Positions 26,021 to 32,475 of a stretch of 50,061 nucleotides of DNA are shown one piece after another. Below the pieces are notes generated by a model. It was not told the DNA's origin and did no database searches. It saw nothing but the letters and a program-made list of their open reading frames with translations. The position numbers were made by a program, and so were the translations under genes. This DNA comes from a virus. The stretch covers positions 1 through 50,061 of the IMG/VR virus record IMGVR_UViG_3300031963_000228. The stretch is one strand, 5' to 3'. How positions within the stretch are numbered: position 1 is the stretch's first letter; each line of letters opens with the position of its first letter.

Positions 26021-26266
26021 TTATCGTTTATATCCTTTTTCCATAGCCTTTTTTTCTTGTTCTACTGCATCAATAAATTGTTGCAAATAAAAGTTTCTCA
26101 AGTATACTGGCATTTGATATACATCATTAAAATTGAATCCACCTTTACCATAATAGACTATTGAAAAAATATTTTGATGTAACGACTTTTTATACTGCGG
26201 AGTCAGGCCAAAAAAAGTTGACGCCAATTGGCAACCTCGTTTTACTAGACGTTGAACAAGACTCAC
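26021..26266 (-). CDS. 51: gp51-like small tail/baseplate assembly protein, possibly made by frameshifting
   Basis: The open frame has 81 codons. The conserved part is YKKSLHQNIFSIVYYGKGGF and DVYQMPVYLRNFYLQQFI, the wording of small gp51-like baseplate hub assembly proteins found after gene 26. There is no ATG before the conserved part: the frame begins with a GTG (26264-26266) without a Shine-Dalgarno. A TTG at 26225-26227 has GAGG seven bases upstream. The frame overlaps gene 26 by 77 bases in the +1 frame and shares a T7 run with it, so it may be expressed as a gp26-gp51 fusion or from the TTG. It has lost most of the length of T4 gp51 (249). Confidence 0.7.
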   Translation of the reverse strand: MSLVQRLVKRGCQLASTFFGLTPQYKKSLHQNIFSIVYYGKGGFNFNDVYQMPVYLRNFYLQQFIDAVEQEKKAMEKGYKR

Positions 26267-26957
26267 AAATCAAATCAAACTCAAAATCAATATTTGGCAT
26301 TGCTCTGCTATACTCTTGACGAAGAAACTTTGCATCTTTTACTAATAAGTTCTCTACGAAAGTAGAAATTTTGAACTTATCTGTATCTCCATTCACCGAA
26401 GTTACAATCCAGCGTAAGAATGTGGTGTTATCTTTACCCATATCTTTGTTTAGCTTTTTCATACCCTCGATTTCAGCTTGCATTTTCTTTTCATCGCCGC
26501 GAGTTAAAATCTTAAAAGTTACGATACTCTTACTAGCTGGTAATTGTAATTCAAACTCACCATTATCATTACGTTTAATGTCAGTAGCTCCTTCGCTTTC
26601 TCCTAAATCGCTTAAATCAAAATCAATTTCCTGTTCCGTATTACATTTATTACATGTAACTTTGACGTTATAATCTTTTCCATACCCTAAAATACGCGCA
26701 GCAACCATTACTGCATTTAAATCGCCGGTTAATACATCATCCGGTTTTACACCTTTACTGACGATTAAACTTTCGAATAATCTATCCAAAACAATTCCTT
26801 TTTGAATAAGATTTGTGGAAGTTAAAATATCTTCTTCCTTAGCTGTCATAAATTTAAGCTCAATCTTACCACTTCTTAAAGGACTATTTTCTGGGTATAA
26901 TTTACCTTTGCTGGGTAAATCAATGGTTTCTGTGGGAAACAACTTTTGTTCTGACAT
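26190..26957 (-). CDS. 26: Baseplate hub subunit/assembly protein (T4 gp26-like)
   Basis: This 255-residue protein begins MSEQKLFPTETIDLPSKGKL, then YPENSPLRSGKIELKFMTAK and EEDILTSTNLIQKGIVLDRL. That is the conserved opening of the gp26-like family in large myoviruses. Two C-x-x-C pairs (VTCNKCNTEQEIDF and LICESCSTS) suggest a zinc ribbon. The ending GVNFFWPDSAV matches the usual F-F-W-P-D end of the family. A strong AAGGAG lies upstream of the ATG. It stands in the position where siphophages and P2-like phages have the tail assembly chaperone (G) just before the tape measure. Confidence 0.8.
   Translation of the reverse strand: MSEQKLFPTETIDLPSKGKLYPENSPLRSGKIELKFMTAKEEDILTSTNLIQKGIVLDRLFESLIVSKGVKPDDVLTGDLNAVMVAARILGYGKDYNVKVTCNKCNTEQEIDFDLSDLGESEGATDIKRNDNGEFELQLPASKSIVTFKILTRGDEKKMQAEIEGMKKLNKDMGKDNTTFLRWIVTSVNGDTDKFKISTFVENLLVKDAKFLRQEYSRAMPNIDFEFDLICESCSTSSKTRLPIGVNFFWPDSAV
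26210..26216 (-). other. T7 run in the gp26/gp51 overlap, candidate frameshift site
   Basis: The minus strand reads AAC TTT TTT TGG in the gene 26 frame and ACT TTT TTT GGC in the gene 51 frame. Skipping one T (+1, or slipping -2) converts the gene 26 ending N-F-F-W-P-D into N-F-F-G-L-T-P-Q-Y-K-K and continues into the gp51-like protein. The gene 26 stop is only 18 bases further on (26190-26192). The homopolymer could also just be chance or an assembly error. Confidence 0.4.
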
Positions 26958-26995
26958 AGTAACTCCTTAAACTGTTATGTTATATAGTATAAATA

Positions 26996-28882
26996 TCATT
27001 CTACAACGTTTTCTGCCGCAAAAAGCTCATTATACGCACTATTAATCTTAACCACAAATTCTTTGAAAAATGATTTATTAGTGTTTAATTGCAGCGACTG
27101 TCCATCAACAATCATACTAGCTATTTCTTGCTTCTCGCGCAGAATATCCCGCATATATTCGTCTATTGTACCTTCGCAGATCATATAATATATTTGAACC
27201 TTGTTGGTCTGTCCGATTCTATGCGTTCTATCTTCTGCCTGTTCGTGGTTAGCTGGAACCCAATCCATATCCAAAAACACCACCGTATCCATTACATGTT
27301 GCAATCCATCGATGCCCATACCGGCGGCTTTTAGTGAAAACAATCCAATCTTTGCCTTGCCAGAAGTTAATGCATCAATACTAGCTTGCCGCTTATCTTT
27401 ATTCATTTCGCCCGTTAATATCACAGATTGATCTTTGTAATGTTCTAACAGCTTTTTTAACGGAGCAATATAACAACTAAAAATAAGAATTGGTCGGTCG
27501 TTATCTAAAAATTCATCGATAAGTTCTATAACCCGTGGCAATTTCTTATCGATTAGAAATCCCTGTAGCTTGGGCATATGTTGAACGGATGGCTTACCTT
27601 CTAGCTTCCATTTACCAAACATTTCCTTCAACAACTCTCCGTATGTTCTATTCTCTTCTTTGTTTAGTTCAACATACAGTTCGTTTCTTTGCTTGGATGG
27701 TAGTTCTGTTAATACTTCTTCTTTCTTTCGTCGGATAACTAAATCTTTAGTTCGCTCATGCAAATCTTTTAAATTCTTTGCTGGCTCGCCCTTCCATCCA
27801 CCATATCGTTGAGTAAAGTGAAAAAAGTTATTGAAGCGTTGATTATCCAAAAAATTTAATAGAGAAAACGCTTCGATGGGGCGAGACATAACAGGGGTTC
27901 CTGTTAGGAAGATGCAATATTTGGTTTTAATACCAGGATACTTTCTTCGTTCTTTATATGACCCCAGAATACTTTTTGCCCGAATTGTTTGTCTATTTTT
28001 TAAATACGTAGCTTCATCACAGACTAATAAATCAAAATCTTGCTTTCGCAGATCACTAACAACCTTTCCAACGGCATCGTAGTGAACAATATGAAATTGA
28101 TTACTTAGCTTACCTTCGTATGATTTAGAATCCCATATTGTAGCGTTTTTACCTGTAAACTTTTTAATTTCACGTTTCCAGTTTAAGACTACCGATAACG
28201 GACATACAATAATAGTTTTTAAATTATGTAATTGAGCATAGGCAATGGCTTGCATAGTTTTACCCAACCCAGGCGCATCAGCAATTAAACATCGTCCTCC
28301 CGCTCTATCAACAAACTGAACGCCAACTTTTTGATAGGGATATGGTTGAATTTTCATGCCGGGGATAGCAAATTCGGTATCGTCTTGTACACGAATTTCA
28401 TCTAACTCTACACGCCGCTCAGTTAACTTTGCCAATGCTTTAATAACGGCTTCGTCGCATTTAATATTTTCTTTCCCAAATAGTTTAAATACCGCCGGTA
28501 GATGTACTATAGGAAATTCCCAATATTTTTCTTCACCATTCCATTTACGTCCATCTATCTCATATTTGAACTTATCTAACAAATCTCTATTGAATGGCAT
28601 GATTATTGCCGCAGTATTTTTATTCTTAACAAATACTTCTACTTGAGATGATTTAGATTGTTCTGCTTTTGTTGCGGATGCGTATTTTACTTTGGGTAAA
28701 CTTAATTTACTTATGTCTTTGTTTTGCAAAGCCAACTTAGCGGCAGACCGCCATACTTCAGGAATAGTTTCTGATTTACAGATCCATTCTAAGTATGACG
28801 GTGCCGTGTCTAATACATGTTGTAAAGTATATCCCTTATATCTTCCCCAAGTAAATACTATAGAATTATATGAGACAGTAAT
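26996..28882 (-). CDS. SNF2-family helicase, SMARCAL1-like, with ExoX-C/DUF3820-like N-terminal domain and non-ATG start
   Basis: The motor is clear: Walker A LIADAPGLGKTMQAIAYA, motif II LLVCDEATYLKN, motif III FLTGTPVMSRP, and motif VI AEDRTHRIGQTNKVQ. Before it, PFNRDLLDKFKYEIDGRKWN resembles the HARP substrate-recognition domain of SMARCAL1. The first in-frame ATG/GTG/TTG is a TTG at 28735. However, the frame continues upstream with VFTWGRYKGYTLQHVLDTAP and SYLEWICKSETIPEVW, a DUF3820/ExoX-C-like domain that should belong to the protein. The likeliest start is ATT at 28880-28882, with GAGG eight bases upstream, giving 628 residues. An ATG at 28896-28898 is out of frame by one base. It probably acts in fork repair, like T4 UvsW. 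Confidence 0.85.
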   Translation of the reverse strand: MTVSYNSIVFTWGRYKGYTLQHVLDTAPSYLEWICKSETIPEVWRSAAKLALQNKDISKLSLPKVKYASATKAEQSKSSQVEVFVKNKNTAAIIMPFNRDLLDKFKYEIDGRKWNGEEKYWEFPIVHLPAVFKLFGKENIKCDEAVIKALAKLTERRVELDEIRVQDDTEFAIPGMKIQPYPYQKVGVQFVDRAGGRCLIADAPGLGKTMQAIAYAQLHNLKTIIVCPLSVVLNWKREIKKFTGKNATIWDSKSYEGKLSNQFHIVHYDAVGKVVSDLRKQDFDLLVCDEATYLKNRQTIRAKSILGSYKERRKYPGIKTKYCIFLTGTPVMSRPIEAFSLLNFLDNQRFNNFFHFTQRYGGWKGEPAKNLKDLHERTKDLVIRRKKEEVLTELPSKQRNELYVELNKEENRTYGELLKEMFGKWKLEGKPSVQHMPKLQGFLIDKKLPRVIELIDEFLDNDRPILIFSCYIAPLKKLLEHYKDQSVILTGEMNKDKRQASIDALTSGKAKIGLFSLKAAGMGIDGLQHVMDTVVFLDMDWVPANHEQAEDRTHRIGQTNKVQIYYMICEGTIDEYMRDILREKQEIASMIVDGQSLQLNTNKSFFKEFVVKINSAYNELFAAENVVE

Positions 28883-28897
28883 TTGTATATCCTCGCA

Positions 28898-29137
28898 TTA
28901 CTCAGAAGCGTCTACCACTTCTTCCTGTTGAGGTTGTTCTTCTTCGAGTTTAACATATTCCATATTTTCATAATCAAGACGCCATCCTGTTTCGGTTGAA
29001 ATACCTAACAATTTCATTTGCTCTAGGCTTGATTCGGTAACAATCTGTAATAGCTCTGCTTGTTTACGTTGCAGTTCAATATTAACAAATTCGATTACAT
29101 TTTTTAATGTTGCCGTAACTGGGATTCTTTTTTGCAT
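28898..29137 (-). CDS. Small acidic protein of unknown function
   Basis: This 79-residue protein has helices at IPVTATLKNVIEFVNIELQR and QAELLQIVTESSLEQMKLLG, followed by an acidic Glu/Gln tail ending EVVDASE. No motif is recognised. The stop TAA overlaps an ATG (TAATG) that opens only a 10-codon frame. The SNF2 gene itself lies in the same frame as this gene just beyond the stop. It could be a partner of the helicase. A promoter-like sequence lies upstream at 29164-29191. Confidence 0.65.
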   Translation of the reverse strand: MQKRIPVTATLKNVIEFVNIELQRKQAELLQIVTESSLEQMKLLGISTETGWRLDYENMEYVKLEEEQPQQEEVVDASE

Positions 29138-29143
29138 AATAAA

Positions 29144-30691
29144 TTAACCTCTTTTCTTAAATAATTGTACAGAAACTTCGCTATTTGTCAACAGTTCCGA
29201 GCACGGTTCCCAATCTACATCTAAGCCAGTTTGGGCTACTACAGAATCCAATGTAGTTTGTTCCATTATATCGCTTGTAAGATATAGCAATAAATGTGTA
29301 CCTGACTTTGTTAATCCTGCCTTGAGTGCATCTACATCAGATGGAATATTGTGTTCTAACAATCTACCTGGCATTAGTGCAATTATTCCATATTTTTCTA
29401 ATTCCCAAGTATTTTGTGCAAATATATCTGCCCACCATACCTTACCAAAATACAGTCTTTCCATCGCAGATTTAAATCTATTTTCTGCTAATTCAACTCC
29501 ACATGGAAGTGATGCGAGATCATCATTATATTTTTGTGTGATTAACTTATAAAGTTTTTCAACAAATATTCCGTTTCCACATCCAAGATCTAGCACATCG
29601 CCGCGTGGTAAATCAATAGAATTTGCTGCCTCTAACATCAACGAATGCGCTAATTCCATAGATTCTTTATTCATGTATCCATTTTCTTCCCACTCTGAAT
29701 TATCAACTAATGATAATTTAAATGATTTAGATTCTGATACTTTATTCTTCTTGGTCTTAAATGGGAATCTAGCTCCACGAGATCCGTTTTCTGGAAATAC
29801 ATCGCTATGCTTTTCTACTACATATTTGTCTGTGGTGCAATCTCCTCTAGTGAATACTCTGAAGCATGGCGTATATAATTCTACAATTCCATGCATAACT
29901 GACCATTCAACAGGCCATTGCTGCATTTGATATATTTCTTCAATTATATCCGTGTGGATAGATTGATGTCTAAATTCATACACTTCCCGTGCCATTTGCA
30001 AGCTATGTTCACAGTCAAATTTACAAGGTAGGTGTGGAACTAATCTAACACCAACCCATCTCAACATTGTATGTGCTTCGAATGGCATGGTCTTTGGTAA
30101 CACAATTTTCCAAGTTTCTTCTACGGTAGTATCTGTATTTGGCATCTTTGTCATTCGATTTTGCACTTCCATATCTGGAATGTCTACCGATTGATCAAAT
30201 GTAGGATCAATTGATTGCTCATCAATCCATCGTTTTACGAACGCATCTACGCAGCACTTAGGATACCCCAACAATTCACCGCATAATCTATCTAATTGTT
30301 CTGCGGTCATATTTCTTTCTGCTACACGAATCCATTCGTTTACATCGGATTCGTTTCTAGTAACAGCTACTCGAAATACATATGGATCTCCTTCGGAATA
30401 TTCCTGAATAGCTCCATAGAATCCTAACGTATTAATTTTATTCTTTCCAATAATAACAGAATATAATTTATGCTTAATAAATAAATCTTCTTTGAATTCA
30501 TTATAAATTTCAGGAGGACATGTGGTGATAAATGCCCTTCTGTGTCCTGCGATAGTAAGTTCTAAATCTAATTGTCCAGATGTTACCTTTTGAATTTTTG
30601 GTAATAGTTCTGAATATTTTGATTTATTGTCAGGACTAGAATACTGAATTCTAGTGAATTCATGCATGTAATTTGGTGTCATTCTAAACAT
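29144..30691 (-). CDS. DUF483-like Cys-rich domain fused to a SAM-dependent methyltransferase
   Basis: This 515-residue two-domain protein has an N-terminal part with LCGELLGYPKCCVDAFVKRW (about residue 135) and HLPCKFDCEHSLQMA (about 220). The paired G-Y-P-x-C-C and P-C-x-x-x-C-x-x-S motifs resemble DUF483-type proteins and could bind a metal or Fe-S cluster. The C-terminal part (about 365-515) is a class I methyltransferase with the SAM loop GDVLDLGCGNGIFVEKL and a second acidic strand LPCGVELAENRF. The methyl acceptor is unknown. It lies two genes behind the radical SAM/SPASM gene. GAGG precedes the ATG by seven bases. Confidence 0.75.
   Translation of the reverse strand: MFRMTPNYMHEFTRIQYSSPDNKSKYSELLPKIQKVTSGQLDLELTIAGHRRAFITTCPPEIYNEFKEDLFIKHKLYSVIIGKNKINTLGFYGAIQEYSEGDPYVFRVAVTRNESDVNEWIRVAERNMTAEQLDRLCGELLGYPKCCVDAFVKRWIDEQSIDPTFDQSVDIPDMEVQNRMTKMPNTDTTVEETWKIVLPKTMPFEAHTMLRWVGVRLVPHLPCKFDCEHSLQMAREVYEFRHQSIHTDIIEEIYQMQQWPVEWSVMHGIVELYTPCFRVFTRGDCTTDKYVVEKHSDVFPENGSRGARFPFKTKKNKVSESKSFKLSLVDNSEWEENGYMNKESMELAHSLMLEAANSIDLPRGDVLDLGCGNGIFVEKLYKLITQKYNDDLASLPCGVELAENRFKSAMERLYFGKVWWADIFAQNTWELEKYGIIALMPGRLLEHNIPSDVDALKAGLTKSGTHLLLYLTSDIMEQTTLDSVVAQTGLDVDWEPCSELLTNSEVSVQLFKKRG
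29164..29191 (-). promoter_or_regulatory. Possible promoter at the end of the methyltransferase gene
   Basis: TTGACA (29191-29186), a 16-base spacer and TACAAT (29169-29164) lie over the last codons of the methyltransferase gene, 27 bases before the next ATG at 29137. It could drive the 79-residue gene and the SNF2 helicase independently of the modification cassette. It overlaps coding sequence, so this is moderate evidence only. Confidence 0.45.
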
Positions 30692-30700
30692 TTTATATCC

Positions 30701-31087
30701 TCATTTAGTAAACGGATCATCTTCTAAAATTAGAAGAGGATTATCTTTAATTTGTTGTATCATTGGTATTAATCGCTGTTCTATTTGCTTTTCCTTTGTA
30801 GTTAATTGCCTATCGGCATAAACCCCAGGGGCAATTTCTTGTCGGTGTTCGTTTTTCTTATTTAAATTAAAAATAGGATCATTTGGATGATTGGAAAGAG
30901 GTTCATTTTCAAACCGCCTATTTAATTCTTGGTTTTGAAATGTATGACAATTATCTTTTACAATCTCTGCATCTACTCTGGTTACATTTTGTGATACCGA
31001 TGCGATTCGTTGTAATGCAACGTCGATAACATCTCGTAAATCTCGCAACACTAACATCAACTCTTTTCTTTCTATATAATCACTCAT
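30701..31087 (-). CDS. Unknown protein between radical SAM and methyltransferase genes
   Basis: This 128-residue charged protein has an N-terminal helix MSDYIERKELMLVLRDLRDV, then a polar middle rich in Asn, Asp and Glu (CHTFQNQELNRRFENEPLSN), and the C-terminal segment EQRLIPMIQQIKDNPLLILE. No domain is recognised, and there is one cysteine. AAGGAAA precedes the ATG. Its place inside the cassette, nine bases downstream of the radical SAM gene, suggests an accessory role, for example as an adaptor, but nothing in the sequence shows it. Confidence 0.65.
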   Translation of the reverse strand: MSDYIERKELMLVLRDLRDVIDVALQRIASVSQNVTRVDAEIVKDNCHTFQNQELNRRFENEPLSNHPNDPIFNLNKKNEHRQEIAPGVYADRQLTTKEKQIEQRLIPMIQQIKDNPLLILEDDPFTK

Positions 31088-31096
31088 AACATTTCC

Positions 31097-32461
31097 TTAT
31101 TTTTTAAGATGACTTGGACGTTCACCAAAACTCAATCCCTTGTATTTTTTCCAATATTCCATTGCATTCGGGAATGCGGTAAGCTTGCGTTTAATATCTC
31201 CATTAGAATCCGAATGATCTAAGTGGTTTGGATTATTCTGCGGATTTGAATTTTTTATTACTTCGATGAAACCAAGATATTCATTAACTGGAACATCATT
31301 TTCAATTATAGACAGCGCATCTTTCATGTAAATATTGATCCCTCGTTTCCACATCTCTACCGTAAGTTCTTCAATTTCTTTTCTGCGAGGGTGTAGTGAT
31401 ATTGGCGTTTGTCCATTTTCCACCATAACCTTTTCATATAGAGAAAATAAAACTTTCCAGTGTAAACATTCTACAGTTCTATTTCTAAAATCCGCATCAA
31501 TTACTGTACCAGGACAGTTTGATTTACATGCAAGGAAAAATCTACAGTCTTTACATCCTCGATGTTCTTGTGGAGTATTGTATAACATTACATATCGTTC
31601 CCATCCATGATCATCTGTTTTGATCCAGTCAACACCTTCTTTACTAATTCGCCCACAGTTAGTTTTATTTCCCTGTCCATCAATACCTTGTACAGAATCT
31701 GTAGTGAAAATATCACATACGTTAAATATGCATGAGGTGGTGCCATCTAGTCCTGCTAGATTTTTTGATACGTCATCGAACATATCAAACACGATATTTT
31801 TTAATTGAGTTGACTGAAATTCCCAGATATCCAATGCAAATTCAACCGCATCTTCGGTTGATACGCCAACGGTTTCTTCAACAGATTTATAATCCATCTG
31901 CTGCAAATGCAATCGAATAGATCTTACGCCTAAATCATCCAACCATTTCAACCATTCTTTGAATCGCGTTCTATTCTTTTTTGCTACATTTCCGCGCCAC
32001 ATAGTAATAATAAGACCAGGTGGTCTTCCAAGTTTTGATAGCTTTTCAATATTAGCCATTGTTTTTTTGGTAGATTCTCTAGTTTTTTCTAGAGTTCCAG
32101 CCCATCGACTATCGTTAAGATCATCAGGACCGTCACAAGAAATGCCTGGGAATACATTATATTTTCCCATAAGTTCGATGTGTTCGTCTGTCATCAGCAC
32201 TGCATTTGTTTGCATTCCTGACATACCAAACTTTTCATGTCCCCATTTCCACATGATTTCTAGATCTTTAATATCGGTGAGTAATGCCTCCCCACCAAAA
32301 AAATTAAATCGTTGATTGTATGATTCAATCGCCGCAATCATCTTATCTACATCATATGGTTTATTGTTACCAAAGTTTCCACCATCTCTTAGTGGATGTT
32401 CATAACAATACGGGCAACTTAAATTACATACAACTCCAACTGGCGTAACTTCAATTGTCAT
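31097..32461 (-). CDS. Radical SAM/SPASM peptide- or protein-modifying enzyme
   Basis: This 454-residue enzyme starts MTIEVTPVGVVCNLSCPYCY, with the radical SAM C-x3-C-x2-C at Cys12, Cys16 and Cys19, followed by FNFFGGEALL (the GGE motif). The C-terminal SPASM domain fits the consensus fully: C-x(14)-G-x4-C in CDIFTTDSVQ...GNKTNC, then GCKDCRFFLACKSNCPG (C-x2-C-x5-C-x3-C) and a final Cys in VECLHW. Three [4Fe-4S] clusters are expected. SPASM enzymes modify ribosomally made peptides or proteins (RiPP maturases, anaerobic sulfatase maturases). It lies 14 bases downstream of the TPF-repeat gene, its most likely substrate. No peptide-binding RRE domain is visible. Confidence 0.9.
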   Translation of the reverse strand: MTIEVTPVGVVCNLSCPYCYEHPLRDGGNFGNNKPYDVDKMIAAIESYNQRFNFFGGEALLTDIKDLEIMWKWGHEKFGMSGMQTNAVLMTDEHIELMGKYNVFPGISCDGPDDLNDSRWAGTLEKTRESTKKTMANIEKLSKLGRPPGLIITMWRGNVAKKNRTRFKEWLKWLDDLGVRSIRLHLQQMDYKSVEETVGVSTEDAVEFALDIWEFQSTQLKNIVFDMFDDVSKNLAGLDGTTSCIFNVCDIFTTDSVQGIDGQGNKTNCGRISKEGVDWIKTDDHGWERYVMLYNTPQEHRGCKDCRFFLACKSNCPGTVIDADFRNRTVECLHWKVLFSLYEKVMVENGQTPISLHPRRKEIEELTVEMWKRGINIYMKDALSIIENDVPVNEYLGFIEVIKNSNPQNNPNHLDHSDSNGDIKRKLTAFPNAMEYWKKYKGLSFGERPSHLKK

Positions 32462-32475
32462 AACTATAATTCCTC

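Noticed and set aside
26960-26996. TATACT upstream of gene 26 as a promoter
   Set aside because: There is no -35 match at 16-18 bases and the region is A/T-rich; gene 26 may be served by read-through.
28880-29137. Read-through of the TAA joining the 79-residue protein and the SNF2 helicase in the same frame
   Set aside because: The two are in frame, but there is a separate GAGG with an ATT start after the stop, and no read-through signal; a start or sequencing problem is simpler.
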